The translations under genes were made by a program, and so were the position numbers. A stretch of 64,000 nt of DNA from NCBI RefSeq assembly GCF_000585495.1, contig NZ_CP007264.1, forward strand, positions 62,001 to 126,000, read 5' to 3'. Source of the stretch: Thermococcus nautili. Lineage in GTDB: Archaea; Methanobacteriota_B; Thermococci; Thermococcales; Thermococcaceae. How positions within the stretch are numbered: position 1 is the first letter of the stretch; every line of letters begins with the position of its first letter. A model generated the notes under the pieces. That model searched no databases and was not told where the DNA came from. It saw only the letters and a program-made list of their open reading frames with translations. Shown here piece by piece: positions 1 through 8,499 of the stretch.

Positions 1-405
1 GGAGGAATACTCTACGACAAGCTCGGCAGGAGGCTCAGCATAGTCCTCGGTGGCGTTATCTTCGCACTCCCCCAGCTCTGGGGCTGGTTCATAAGCACGA
101 AGACCGAGATAACGATAGCCCTCGGAATAGCGGGAATCGGCTGGGGAATCCTCATGGCCTCATCGTATCCGGTAATCGGTGACCTTCTGACCAAGTTCGA
201 GAGGGAAGCCTTCACCGGTCGGTACTACGGCTTCTTCGAGGCCACGCGCTCGCTGCCGGTTCTCCTTGCGGGTATCCTTGGAGGGGCCATTGTCCAGCTC
301 GCCGGCGAGAACTACAGGGTGCTCTTCCCGCTTGGTGCCGTCTTGGTGCTCCTCGCGATGCCCATGATTTGGTTCATGAAGAACCTGGAGGCCGAGAAGG
401 GTTAA
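1..405 (+). CDS. MFS transporter, C-terminal part (cut by window start)
   Basis: The reading frame is open from base 1 to a TAA at 403-405 and gives 134 residues; the true start lies upstream of the window. The visible part has a GGxxxDKxGRR-type loop (GGILYDKLGRRLS) typical of major facilitator superfamily members, followed by about four hydrophobic helices and a short charged tail (NLEAEKG). The family moves small solutes across the cytoplasmic membrane using ion gradients; the substrate cannot be inferred. The next gene begins 36 bases downstream with its own ribosome-binding site. Confidence 0.8.
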   Translation, partial: GGILYDKLGRRLSIVLGGVIFALPQLWGWFISTKTEITIALGIAGIGWGILMASSYPVIGDLLTKFEREAFTGRYYGFFEATRSLPVLLAGILGGAIVQLAGENYRVLFPLGAVLVLLAMPMIWFMKNLEAEKG

Positions 406-441
406 ATACTTTCTTTTTCAAAACCTTAACTGGTGGGATGT

Positions 442-735
442 ATGATTACCCTTGAAGACGCTAGGCGTGTAATCAGGGAGCACTTTGATGAGCTTCGAAA
501 ACTTTACGGCGTTAAAGACATCGAAATATTCGGGTCGTACGCTCGAAATGAACAGAGAACTGACAGTGACCTTGACCTTCTTGTGGAGTTTGAACAGCCC
601 GTTGGTCTGCTGACGATATCGATGCTCCAGGTTCATCTCTCAGAGCTTCTTGGAGTTGAGGTCGATGTAGTTCCAAAAAACTCCCTTAGAAAAGAACTCT
701 GGGACGAAGTTTCACGGGAGGCCGTGAAGGTATGA
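442..735 (+). CDS. mntA: MntA-type nucleotidyltransferase (antitoxin)
   Basis: A 97-residue minimal nucleotidyltransferase. The polymerase-beta motif [20 protein letters not shown] (GSx10DxD) is intact, so catalysis is plausible. Known family role: MntA proteins AMPylate the partner HepT toxin on a tyrosine and so neutralise it. I place the start at ATG 442, five bases after the GGTGG at 432-436, rather than at GTG 433, which overlaps that ribosome-binding site. The stop overlaps the next start in ATGA (732-735), so the pair is translationally coupled in the order antitoxin-toxin. Confidence 0.85.
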   Translation: MITLEDARRVIREHFDELRKLYGVKDIEIFGSYARNEQRTDSDLDLLVEFEQPVGLLTISMLQVHLSELLGVEVDVVPKNSLRKELWDEVSREAVKV

Positions 736-1079
736 GACGATATGATTTGTACATTAAAGACATCATCGAACACATTGAAAAGGCCCAGCGTTTCATAGAA
801 GGTCTCGATTTCCAGGACTTCGTTAGGGACGAAAAAACGGTGTATGCAGTCATCAGATGCATTGAAATCATAGGAGAGGCCTCAAAGGCAGTTCCCAGAG
901 AAGTTCGCGAGAAGCATCCCGAGATTCCCTGGAAGGCCATGGCAGGTATGAGAGACAGGCTTATCCATGGTTACTTTGGTGTTAATCCTGAAATTGTGTG
1001 GATAACCGTCGTTAAGGACTTGCCTCCTTTGAAAGAGAAGCTCGAAAAACTCTTAGATGAGTTGGGTGATGGCGTATGA
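732..1079 (+). CDS. hepT: HepT-type HEPN ribonuclease toxin (DUF86)
   Basis: A 115-residue all-helical HEPN protein. The Rx4HxY motif is present as RDRLIHGYF (near residue 78), containing the predicted RNase Arg/His and the tyrosine that MntA partners modify. It is preceded by the conserved segment [17 protein letters not shown]. With the upstream nucleotidyltransferase it forms a complete MntA/HepT toxin-antitoxin module. Its stop codon overlaps the start of the following hydrolase in ATGA at 1076-1079, so that gene may be co-translated although it has no obvious toxin-antitoxin role. Confidence 0.85.
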   Translation: MRRYDLYIKDIIEHIEKAQRFIEGLDFQDFVRDEKTVYAVIRCIEIIGEASKAVPREVREKHPEIPWKAMAGMRDRLIHGYFGVNPEIVWITVVKDLPPLKEKLEKLLDELGDGV

Positions 1080-1936
1080 TACTGGCAATCATCACGCTTC
1101 TCATCGTGGCGTTCCTGGCATTTTCGGCGTTTGTTGCTTACAAGATGGTAAAACCCCCGCGCTTCATCGGAGACTGGACACCAAAGGACCTCGGCTACGA
1201 TTACGAGGACGTGACAATCGAGACGCAGGACGGGCTGAAGCTCAGTGCCTGGTGGATTCCCAACGAGGGCCCCGTCGTAATGCCCCTTCACGGCTACACG
1301 AGGAGCAGGTGGGACGAGGTTTACATGAAGCAGACTATCGAATTCCTGCTCAAAGAGGGCTACAGCGTCCTTGTCTTTGACTTCCGCGCCCACGGAAAGA
1401 GCGAGGGGAAGTTCACCACTGTCGGCGACAGGGAGCTGATTGACGTCCTCTCCGCCGTGGACTGGCTGAAGAAGAACCACCCTAAGAAGGCCGAGAAGAT
1501 AGGCCTCATCGGCTTCTCAATGGGTGCGGTCGTTACCATAAGGGCCCTCGCCGAGGACGAGGGAATCACCTGCGGTGTCGCGGACTCGCCCCCGATTTAC
1601 CTCGACAAGACCGGCGCGAGGGGCCTGAAGTACTTCGCAAACCTCCCGGAGTGGCTCTACACCTTCGTCAAGCCGTTTACCGTTCTCTTCAGCGGGGCCA
1701 AAGAGCTCAATATGCTCGAGTACGCGGATAAAGTTAGAAAGCCGCTCCTTCTCATCGCCGGCGAAAACGACCCCCTCGTAAGGCCCGAGGAAGTGAGGGA
1801 GTTCTACGAACGGAACAAAAATGTAAACCAGGACGTCGAGCTGTGGGTCACGGATGCGCCGCACGTCAGGACGCTGAAGTTCCACCCGGAGGAGTGGAAG
1901 GCCAGGGTGAGGGACTTCCTCTCAAAGCACCTTTAG
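1076..1936 (+). CDS. Alpha/beta hydrolase with N-terminal membrane anchor
   Basis: A 286-residue serine hydrolase-like protein. One hydrophobic helix lies at residues 1-22. The nucleophile elbow GFSMGA contains Ser148, and likely partners are Asp232 in GENDPLV and His263 in DAPHV, giving a complete triad. [10 protein letters not shown] supplies the oxyanion-hole HG motif. It is probably an esterase or acyl-peptidase-like enzyme held at the membrane; the substrate is unknown. It overlaps hepT by four bases. The family is certain, the substrate is not. Confidence 0.8.
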   Translation: MILAIITLLIVAFLAFSAFVAYKMVKPPRFIGDWTPKDLGYDYEDVTIETQDGLKLSAWWIPNEGPVVMPLHGYTRSRWDEVYMKQTIEFLLKEGYSVLVFDFRAHGKSEGKFTTVGDRELIDVLSAVDWLKKNHPKKAEKIGLIGFSMGAVVTIRALAEDEGITCGVADSPPIYLDKTGARGLKYFANLPEWLYTFVKPFTVLFSGAKELNMLEYADKVRKPLLLIAGENDPLVRPEEVREFYERNKNVNQDVELWVTDAPHVRTLKFHPEEWKARVRDFLSKHL

Positions 1937-1970
1937 AAAGGTTTTTACGCATTCTTCCCCCCTTTCTTTG

Positions 1971-2696
1971 ATGAAGTCATTAAGGAACGCCATAACGCTC
2001 ATCGTTGTCGCTCTGGTTCTGCTATCCTCGAGCTCACTTTCCCGACCCGCATACGTTCCCGTATTCGGGCGCTTTGCAATACTCGTTCACGACGTCAGCC
2101 CCGGTTACCTTCCACAGCTACGGCAGATAACGGCCGTTATCGATGAGTACGGTCTCCAGAACGAGACTTACCTCTTCGTGATTCCGGACCACGGGGGCGA
2201 GATGCCCATCTGGAAGTATAGGGAGTTCATGGAGTTCCTTGAGGAGCTCAGGCGCAAAGGTTACCACATCGAGCTCCACGGCTACACCCACATCGGCGAC
2301 GAATTCAGTTGCAACGTGAGTACGGCCGAGAGAAAGCTTGAGCTCGGGCTCAAGGCCCTGTCGTATCTCAACGTCACACCGAAATACTTCATCGCCCCGC
2401 GCTACTCGCTCTCCAGGGATGCCCTATCTGTTCTGCTCTGGCACAATGTAACGGTCATCGGCGAGGACTTCATCTACTTCCCGAACGGTACCGTTGAACC
2501 GATTTACAACAGGGAGTACACTTGGTACATGCCCTCGTTCCTTCTCCCCTACGAGCTAACCAGCGCCGAGAGCGCCTACGCTAACATAAACGGGACGTTC
2601 TTCCTATCACTCCATCCAGAGGCGGTGAATAACAAAGCTGGAATGAAGTTTCTGAAGGAGTTTCTGAGGTTTGTATCGAGAAGTGGCCTCGGCTAA
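1971..2696 (+). CDS. Secreted DUF2334 polysaccharide-deacetylase-like protein
   Basis: A 241-residue protein with a hydrophobic leader (residues 1-25) and motifs HDVSPGY, IPDHGG and ELHGYTHIGD, which resemble the metal-binding Asp/His positions of NodB-type carbohydrate deacetylases and DUF2334. It probably acts outside the membrane on a glycan. The start is ATG 1971; a TATA-like AAGGTTTTTAC sits about 25-30 bases upstream and no ribosome-binding site is visible, so the transcript may be leaderless. An in-frame TTG at 1968 is less likely. Confidence 0.7.
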   Translation: MKSLRNAITLIVVALVLLSSSSLSRPAYVPVFGRFAILVHDVSPGYLPQLRQITAVIDEYGLQNETYLFVIPDHGGEMPIWKYREFMEFLEELRRKGYHIELHGYTHIGDEFSCNVSTAERKLELGLKALSYLNVTPKYFIAPRYSLSRDALSVLLWHNVTVIGEDFIYFPNGTVEPIYNREYTWYMPSFLLPYELTSAESAYANINGTFFLSLHPEAVNNKAGMKFLKEFLRFVSRSGLG

Positions 2697-2746
2697 CCCT
2701 CTTCTCATCACCGTCAGCGTGGCTAACGCTCGTCATCGGCCGAGGC
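2686..2746 (-). ncRNA. Candidate C/D-box-like sRNA, minus strand (weak)
   Basis: Read on the minus strand this segment has GATGA (box C-like, 2737-2733), CTGA (box D', 2717-2714), a perfect GTGATGA (box C', 2711-2705) and CCGA (box D-like, 2692-2689), with 15- and 12-base spacers. Its 5' end is about 25 bases from the TATA-like element at 2761-2770. Against it: D' to C' is only two bases, and box D lies inside an 8-bp inverted repeat (2686-2693 with 2739-2746). It may instead be a simple hairpin. It overlaps the stop codon of the DUF2334 gene. Confidence 0.25.
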
Positions 2747-2760
2747 TTGTTCTCCACAGG

Positions 2761-2770
2761 GTTTAAAAAG
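2761..2770. promoter_or_regulatory. Near-symmetrical TATA box, possible bidirectional promoter
   Basis: GTTTAAAAAG reads as a plausible archaeal TATA box on both strands. On the plus strand the candidate sRNA at 2788-2853 begins about 25 bases downstream; on the minus strand the candidate at 2746-2686 begins about 25 bases downstream. No protein gene starts at the right distance on either side. Confidence 0.45.
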
Positions 2771-2787
2771 GCACTGGAGGATAGAGC

Positions 2788-2853
2788 AGGGGGATGACGA
2801 GCGTTTACCGGTCGGATTGCTACCGGATGAAGAGACTGGCACTGGCTGACCCA
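2788..2853 (+). ncRNA. Candidate C/D-box guide sRNA
   Basis: Boxes in order: C-like GGGATGA (2791-2797), D'-like CGGA (2813-2816), C'-like CGGATGA (2824-2830) and a perfect D box CTGA (2846-2849). Spacers are 15, 7 and 15 bases and the total is about 60, the usual size of archaeal C/D sRNAs. GGG before box C and CCC after box D could close a short terminal stem. A TATA box lies about 25 bases upstream. The guides next to D' and D would direct 2'-O-methylation; I could not assign targets. Confidence 0.45.
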
Positions 2854-2902
2854 ACCGAAAGACGTAAAAACGGTTCTCCTCAAAATTTAATTGGTGGGGA
2901 AG

Positions 2903-3226
2903 ATGGACTTCGCCCTATTCATGGAGCGATATGGGTACAAGGTTCTGCTCGTCGTTCTCGTTGGGGGTGTTTTCGCCTTTATCCTGGGGGCCCTTGGTTA
3001 CAGTCTCCACATGCTCGGCAGGTACAGCTGGGACGAAGCGGGCTTCTTCGTTGGCCTTCTCGTCGTCGCTTCACTAATCGGGGCCTACGCTGGGAGATTC
3101 ATGAACACCGCGACGACTCTCTTCGGACGGATAGGTTACCACTACTGGGCCAAGCTCTTTGAGGATAAGAAGAAGCTCGAAAAGGAGAAAGAGAAGCTGA
3201 GGGAAGAGGGCGGGAAGCTTTACTGA
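2903..3226 (+). CDS. Small membrane protein with C-terminal charged coil
   Basis: A 107-residue protein of unknown function. Two hydrophobic helices (about residues 14-36 and 49-68) are followed by an amphipathic stretch and a strongly charged C-terminal helix rich in Lys/Glu ([14 protein letters not shown]), which looks like a short coiled coil. I chose ATG 2903 because GGTGGGG lies just upstream at 2893-2899; TTG 2891 is unlikely. It ends seven bases short of the convergent upp stop region and overlaps it slightly. Confidence 0.65.
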   Translation: MDFALFMERYGYKVLLVVLVGGVFAFILGALGYSLHMLGRYSWDEAGFFVGLLVVASLIGAYAGRFMNTATTLFGRIGYHYWAKLFEDKKKLEKEKEKLREEGGKLY

Positions 3227-3888
3227 AGCTTGACCGGGGCTCCAAAGGCCCTGTCGCCAGCGTCGCCGAGGCCGGGAAGAATGTAGCCCTTGTCGTTCAG
3301 TTCCCTGTCGACCTTGGCAACGAACACCTCAACCTCGGGGTGCCTACTTTTTATCCTCTCTATTCCTTCAGGAGCCGCCAGCACTCCAACGACAACCAGG
3401 CGCTTCGGCTTCCCGTAGCGCTTGACCTCGTCGAGGACCTTAATCAGCGTCGAGCCGGTCGCTATCATCGGGTCGGCAACTATGACAGTATCCTCGGGCC
3501 TTATCTCGGGAATCTTGACGTAGTTCATCTCAATCTCGAACTTTGGGGCCTTTCCGCGCGATGCCGAGACGATGCCAACGCGCGCGTGGTCGAGCACCTT
3601 GATGAGGCCCTCCATCAGAGGAATCGCCGCGCGGAGAACGGTTATTATGACCACGTTGCGCCTGTCCCTGACGATTACGCCCTCGGTTTCCTCCAGCGGG
3701 GTCTTGACCGGAACCTTCTCGGTTTCCATCGTCTTCGTCAGCTCGTAGGCCATGTAGCGGCCGAGCTTGACGAGGCCCTTCCTGAAGGCTATTGGCCCTG
3801 TTCTCTCGTCCCTCAGTTCCGTCAGAATCTCCATCAAAAATGGACTGTCCTCAAAGGAGTAAACGCCCTCCCACCTTTCGGCCTTCAT
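3220..3888 (-). CDS. upp: Uracil phosphoribosyltransferase
   Basis: A 222-residue enzyme that converts uracil and PRPP to UMP in pyrimidine salvage. The PRPP-binding loop is [14 protein letters not shown], and the uracil-binding C-terminal region includes [15 protein letters not shown], as in bacterial and archaeal Upp. Length and motifs fit the family. I place the start at ATG 3888, preceded by GGTGAG; the in-frame GTG at 3906 is an alternative. It is transcribed in the same direction as, and downstream of, the MATE gene ending at 3923. Confidence 0.93.
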   Translation of the reverse strand: MKAERWEGVYSFEDSPFLMEILTELRDERTGPIAFRKGLVKLGRYMAYELTKTMETEKVPVKTPLEETEGVIVRDRRNVVIITVLRAAIPLMEGLIKVLDHARVGIVSASRGKAPKFEIEMNYVKIPEIRPEDTVIVADPMIATGSTLIKVLDEVKRYGKPKRLVVVGVLAAPEGIERIKSRHPEVEVFVAKVDRELNDKGYILPGLGDAGDRAFGAPVKLQ

Positions 3889-3922
3889 GCTCTCACCGTC
3901 CGCCACTCGGGACGAGCCTTTA

Positions 3923-5383
3923 TTAGCCTTCTGCTTGATAACCTTTGGTCATCTTGGATTCTCCCTTTGCCTCTTTTTCGATTATTGCCTTCATCCAGCT
4001 ACCGCGGAGGAACCAGACGAGGGCTATCAACGCCCCGATGAAGTTGCTCAGCCCCATGCCGAAGAAAACTCCCCTGCTTGTAAAGTCGAAGAGCTTCGCC
4101 AGCGGAATCGTAAGTCCGAGGAGCGTTATCGCACCGACGTAGCCGAAAGCGTAGCTCAGCGGAATCCTGAGGCCCCAGAGGCGGATTATGCCGAGGAGCA
4201 TGCTCTTTTTCGTGTGACCCGCGGAGCTGAAGGTTCTGTTGACGACGATGAAGATTCCGTTGAAGAACGGCACCGAGATTAGGAAGTACTCCAGGACGAT
4301 TTTGCTCTCGGCTATAACCTTCGGGTCGTCGAGGAAGACCTTGAATATTGGAACGCGGAAGATTCCGATGATTAGAACCGCTAAACTCGCTATCGTGAAG
4401 TTGACGAGCATCGTTCTTTCCGCTATCCTCTTTGCCCTCTCGAACTTTCCAGCGCCGACGTTCTGGGCTATCATCGTTCCCATGGCCATGCTTATACCGC
4501 GTGAGATGCTCGTCAGGAAGTTGACGAGGCGGGTGGTTATGACGTAGGCCGCGTACGTGACGTCGCCGAAGCCCATTATAATCCTCGTGAGAACGACGAA
4601 GCCGAAGCTGTTCGCCGACTGGCCGACGCTAGACGGGAGACCGACGCGGAAGAGCTTTCCGTAGAACTCAAAGTCGGGACGGAGATTGGAAAGGCTGAGC
4701 TTCAGCGCAACCTTCCCCGAGAACATGAGGTAAAATCCGATTATTGCGCCGGTGGCGTTGGCTATGACCGTTGCCAGTGCTGCCCCGGCAACCCCGAGCC
4801 TGGGAAAGGGCCCCCAGCCGAAGATGAAGAAGGGGTCGAGGACTATGTTGAGGAAAACCGTGAGGAGCGTTATTTTCATGGGTGTTTTTGTATCTCCAGA
4901 AGCCCTCATCAGGGCGGAAAAGGCCATGTACGTGAACGCGAAGGGAACGCCGAGGAAGACTATCGTCGCGTAGGTCTTGGCGTAGGGGTAGAGCGTTGGC
5001 GTTACCTTCATGAAGCGGAGCGCGTAGGGCAGGATTAGGACGCTCACTATGGCCGTTGTAACCGAGAAGAAGAGCATGAGTGAGTAAAGCGCTCCTGCCG
5101 AACGGCCGGCTTTTTTGAACTCCCCCGCGCCTATGTACTGACCAACGAAGGCAAAGCCAGCGGTTGCGAACCCCATTCCGAGGGCCATGAGCGTTCCTAT
5201 AATCGGCCACGTGACGCCCGGCGCGGAGAGGGCTTCCCTGCCGAGCTTTCCGAGCCAGAAGGTGTCGGTTATGTTGTAAACGACCTGGACGAGGTTGTTT
5301 ACTATGAGGGGCCCGGCTAACTTGAGGAGCGTTCTTTCTATCGGCCCGTTGATTATCTCCTCGCGCATTTCTTGGAGCTTCAT
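3923..5383 (-). CDS. MATE family efflux transporter
   Basis: A 486-residue protein with twelve predicted membrane helices and the MATE (MatE) signatures [18 protein letters not shown] near residue 30 and a second repeat beginning near residue 240 ([15 protein letters not shown]). MATE proteins export organic cations, drugs or small metabolites by sodium or proton antiport. It is closely similar along its whole length to the neighbouring MATE gene at 5422-6825, which points to a tandem duplication. The substrate cannot be read from the sequence. Confidence 0.9.
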   Translation of the reverse strand: MKLQEMREEIINGPIERTLLKLAGPLIVNNLVQVVYNITDTFWLGKLGREALSAPGVTWPIIGTLMALGMGFATAGFAFVGQYIGAGEFKKAGRSAGALYSLMLFFSVTTAIVSVLILPYALRFMKVTPTLYPYAKTYATIVFLGVPFAFTYMAFSALMRASGDTKTPMKITLLTVFLNIVLDPFFIFGWGPFPRLGVAGAALATVIANATGAIIGFYLMFSGKVALKLSLSNLRPDFEFYGKLFRVGLPSSVGQSANSFGFVVLTRIIMGFGDVTYAAYVITTRLVNFLTSISRGISMAMGTMIAQNVGAGKFERAKRIAERTMLVNFTIASLAVLIIGIFRVPIFKVFLDDPKVIAESKIVLEYFLISVPFFNGIFIVVNRTFSSAGHTKKSMLLGIIRLWGLRIPLSYAFGYVGAITLLGLTIPLAKLFDFTSRGVFFGMGLSNFIGALIALVWFLRGSWMKAIIEKEAKGESKMTKGYQAEG

Positions 5384-5421
5384 GGCCTATCAGACCGCCA
5401 TCGAAGGGCTACTATTTAAAG

Positions 5422-6825
5422 CTACTCCTCGATTATAGCCCTCATCCAGCTGCCGTGGAGGAACCACGCGAGCGCTACCAGCGCGCCGAGGACGTTGCTC
5501 AGCCCCATTCCGAGCCACAGCCCGGTGGTGTCTCTTGTCAGGACACCGAGGCCGTAGCTGAGGGGAAGCCTCAGCCCCCAGAGGCGGAACATGCTGAGGA
5601 GCATGCTCTTCTTCGTGTGACCCGAGCTCTGGAAGACGTTGTTAACGGCGGAGAATATTCCAAAGAACGGGAGCGAGGCGGAGAAGTACTTCACGACCTT
5701 GGCGCTCTCCGCTATTATAGCCGGGTCGTTGATGAAGAAGCTGAAAATCTGGACGCGGAAGAGGGCAAAGAGGAGCGTTCCAACACCGAGGATTGTGAAG
5801 TTGATTGCCATCGCCTTCTCCGCTATCTCTTTGGCCCTCTCGTAGAGCTTCGCCCCGATGGCCTGTCCCACCATTGTTCCCATGGCCATGCTTACCCCGT
5901 CGGAGAACGCAAACATGAAGTTGGTCAGCCTGTTGGTTATTGAATATGTCGCGAAGGCCACATCCTGAAAGTTCTCTATTCCGTGAGCCTGCCCGTAGAG
6001 CTCTCCGATTGTGAAGATGATTCTCGTAAGGATTACAAAGCCCAGAGCAGTCGTTGAAGTTCCAACGCTCGAGGGAAGGCCGACGCGGAAGATGCGGGAG
6101 TAGAAGTAGGGGTCTGGCTTGAGGTTCTTAAGGGTTAGGTGAACGCCCACCTTTCCGGTGAAGAGCAGATAGCCGCCGACGATGGAGCCGAGGCTGTTGG
6201 AGAGCATGGTCGCGACGGCCGCTCCGACGACGCCAAGCCTGGGAAACGGCCCCCAGCCGAAGATGAAGAAGGGGTCGAGGACGAGGTTGAGCAGTACCGT
6301 CGCTATGTTTATCTTAACCGGCGTTCTGGTGTCGCCTATCGCCCTCAGGAGGAAGTTGAAGGCGAAGAGGGTAAAAGAGAAGGGGATTCCCGCGAAGATG
6401 ACGCGCGTGTAAGAGAGGGCGTAGGGGTAAATTGTGTCACTTACCCCCATGAACCTCAGGAGGTATGGGGCAGAGACCACGCCGAATATCCCAACGCCGA
6501 TGGCGAAGAGCATCATAAGGGAGTAGAGCGCCCCGGCGGAACGGTTGGCCTTCTCGTAGTTTCCAGCGCCGACGTACTGACTCACGAAGGCGAAACCTGC
6601 TGTAGCGAACCCCATTCCCATCGCCATGAAGAACCAGACGAGGGGCCAGGCCGTTCCCGGCGCGGCCAGCTCCTCCCTGCCGAGCTTTCCGAGCCAGAAG
6701 GTATCGGTCAGGTTGTAAAGGACCTGCACGAGCTGGTTTATGATTAGAGGGTAGGCTAACAGGATAAGCGTTTTTACAACGGGGCCCCTGAGTATCTGCT
6801 CGCGCATTGCCTCGACTCGCTTCAT
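5422..6825 (-). CDS. MATE family efflux transporter (tandem paralogue)
   Basis: A 467-residue, twelve-helix MATE transporter starting with MKRVEAMREQILRGPVVKTL. It shares [20 protein letters not shown] and [10 protein letters not shown] with its downstream neighbour. It has a longer hydrophilic insert (GELYGQAHGIENFQDV) between helices in the second half. A TATA-like TTTTTATAC lies at about 6849-6857, some 28 bases before the ATG, and no ribosome-binding site is obvious, so the mRNA may be leaderless. Thirty-eight bases separate it from the second MATE gene; the two are probably co-transcribed. Confidence 0.9.
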   Translation of the reverse strand: MKRVEAMREQILRGPVVKTLILLAYPLIINQLVQVLYNLTDTFWLGKLGREELAAPGTAWPLVWFFMAMGMGFATAGFAFVSQYVGAGNYEKANRSAGALYSLMMLFAIGVGIFGVVSAPYLLRFMGVSDTIYPYALSYTRVIFAGIPFSFTLFAFNFLLRAIGDTRTPVKINIATVLLNLVLDPFFIFGWGPFPRLGVVGAAVATMLSNSLGSIVGGYLLFTGKVGVHLTLKNLKPDPYFYSRIFRVGLPSSVGTSTTALGFVILTRIIFTIGELYGQAHGIENFQDVAFATYSITNRLTNFMFAFSDGVSMAMGTMVGQAIGAKLYERAKEIAEKAMAINFTILGVGTLLFALFRVQIFSFFINDPAIIAESAKVVKYFSASLPFFGIFSAVNNVFQSSGHTKKSMLLSMFRLWGLRLPLSYGLGVLTRDTTGLWLGMGLSNVLGALVALAWFLHGSWMRAIIEE

Positions 6826-7043
6826 TGAGATACTTGTCGAAACGTTAGTATAAAAACTTTGAGGTGGATAAATGGGCCAAATTCAGGACGTAAGGCATAC
6901 TCACAAAATTCAATAATCAGTTTCTTTTCAATATCTTCACTCCTAATCTCGACATCAAGGATATCGAAAGAATTTGGAAAGATTTGGCTTTTTCTTACGG
7001 GACCACGAGGGATAATGGTTTTTGTTATCCAATTAGCACACCT
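6822..7043 (-). pseudogene. Start-less gene fragment between MATE gene and restriction island
   Basis: A 73-codon open frame on the minus strand contains no ATG, GTG or TTG codon, yet its sequence reads like ordinary protein (SFDILDVEIRSEDIEKKL, then FCEYALRPEFGPF). Its stop overlaps the MATE start in ATGA at 6822-6825, as in translationally coupled operons. I infer the 3' remnant of a gene whose 5' end was lost, perhaps when the restriction-modification island entered. I do not recognise a family. The MATE promoter lies inside it, so the overlap could be accidental. The rest of 7044-7092 holds nothing I recognise. Confidence 0.35.
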
Positions 7044-7092
7044 CTAGCTTATCATTTTCGTTGAACAACTTTAAAAAAGGTAAACTCTAGCC

Positions 7093-8499
7093 TCAAAGTG
7101 AAACGCCACTGAGCTCTTCCAAGTGTCTTTCAAGCATTGAGATAGCTTCCTGTTCCAATAGGTTGGCCTTATCTTTGAGCTCGTAGGCTTCAATGACGAG
7201 GTTTCCGATTTTGTCTTGGGTTGATTTGTCTGGGAGGGGAAGTTTGATTTTTGTAATGTGGAATTCCTCTAGGTGCTTGATTACTCCCCCATACGTTTCT
7301 CTTATTATTTGGGCTTGTCCATAGACGCTCTGTAAAAAGATAACAAGATATCCGGGGTTTATGTCTTCTCTGGGTATTGTGTAGATGAAATCATCGCTAG
7401 CAGCCCAAGAGCTTATGTGTTCGGTTACTAACATGACTCTTCCTAGTGTGCCGCTTCTCGTAATAAGCAACATTCCCGGAGTTAACTGGTATTCTGGTTT
7501 TTCTGCTAACGGTTTCCACAAATATTTGATGTCGAAATATTTCACTAAAACGGAGTGAATAGGTAATAAAAATGGGACTCCCATCTCGGGTTTTACATAG
7601 ATTCTTTTGAACCTTGGGGGGACATATGCCCTAGCGAGTATAGATTGCATCGGGACTATAGTTAAGTTAGATTTTGAAAGCTCATCGAGAACCTTTCGGA
7701 CTAGAGGGATATGATACGATGCATCAAGCCTCAAATCAAGCTCACTCGCCTTAACTGTGAAGGCTTTGACTTTCCTTCCTAAGTCTCCTCCAAAGTATTC
7801 TACTGAATTTTCGTCAATTTCAGGAAGGCTGAGTTCAGTATAAAACAATTTCTCGGCCTCAAGAAGCTTGAGCTGTGCTTCCTCGCGCATTTTGTGAGCT
7901 TCAAGAATCCTGCTGTTCACTTTCTTCATGATGTCCTCATCTACGATTGGGATTGGGATATTGGCAACGTGGTGTGGTTCAATGTGTTTTATAGGGCCAC
8001 CATAGTTTGTTTTAGTCAAAAACGCTTGTCCAATCCACGTGTTGAGGTAAGCATAGATGTATCCTAGGGAGCTTTTGTCCTTGGGTATGACTCTAATTAA
8101 ATCGTGAGACATAACATAGGTTGAGAGTACTCTGTCGCTTATCCTAATTCTCCCAACACTTCCAGAGCACGTTATTAGTATCCAGTCTGGTTCAATCTTT
8201 AGGCCCTCGGGATAGTCTTTAATGAACTTTCTTGCTTTTAGGGGAAACAGAAATATCTCATTTGGCATTAGGTAGGGGTCGCCTTCATTTTTTGACACAT
8301 AATTACGCCTAAACCTTGGTCTGTGGAATATTTTTTCACTAAAATCCTCAATTAAACCAATTGAAATCCCAGATTTTTTAAGTTCATCAATCAATATATG
8401 GGCCTTTAAACGCTCTCTACTGTAAAATTCTGCATCTAGCCTAAGCTCGCCAGAAAAAATGAATGCACTTGGGACACTAACCCACTTAACGTCGCTCAT
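7093..8499 (-). CDS. hsdS: Restriction-modification specificity subunit (HsdS-like)
   Basis: A 468-residue specificity subunit with two target-recognition domains in tandem. Each contains the HsdS-type pattern ...LLITCSGSVGRI... / ...LLITRSGTLGRV... and ends in an alpha-helical conserved region (residues about 195-230 and 435-465: REEAQLKLLEAEKLF and ELKDKANLLEQEAIS). It should choose the two half-sites of a bipartite DNA target. ATG 8499 overlaps the stop of the upstream methylase-nuclease gene as ATGA. Base composition is more A+T-rich than the flanking genes, suggesting transfer. Confidence 0.88.
   Translation of the reverse strand: MSDVKWVSVPSAFIFSGELRLDAEFYSRERLKAHILIDELKKSGISIGLIEDFSEKIFHRPRFRRNYVSKNEGDPYLMPNEIFLFPLKARKFIKDYPEGLKIEPDWILITCSGSVGRIRISDRVLSTYVMSHDLIRVIPKDKSSLGYIYAYLNTWIGQAFLTKTNYGGPIKHIEPHHVANIPIPIVDEDIMKKVNSRILEAHKMREEAQLKLLEAEKLFYTELSLPEIDENSVEYFGGDLGRKVKAFTVKASELDLRLDASYHIPLVRKVLDELSKSNLTIVPMQSILARAYVPPRFKRIYVKPEMGVPFLLPIHSVLVKYFDIKYLWKPLAEKPEYQLTPGMLLITRSGTLGRVMLVTEHISSWAASDDFIYTIPREDINPGYLVIFLQSVYGQAQIIRETYGGVIKHLEEFHITKIKLPLPDKSTQDKIGNLVIEAYELKDKANLLEQEAISMLERHLEELSGVSL

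Noticed and set aside
2794-3162. 122-codon frame beginning in the candidate sRNA
   Set aside because: Arg/Ser-rich, overlaps the better-supported membrane protein gene at 2903 in another frame, and has no ribosome-binding site.
3923-6825. Tandem MATE genes as one gene broken by frameshift
   Set aside because: Each encodes a complete twelve-helix protein with its own start, so they are paralogues.
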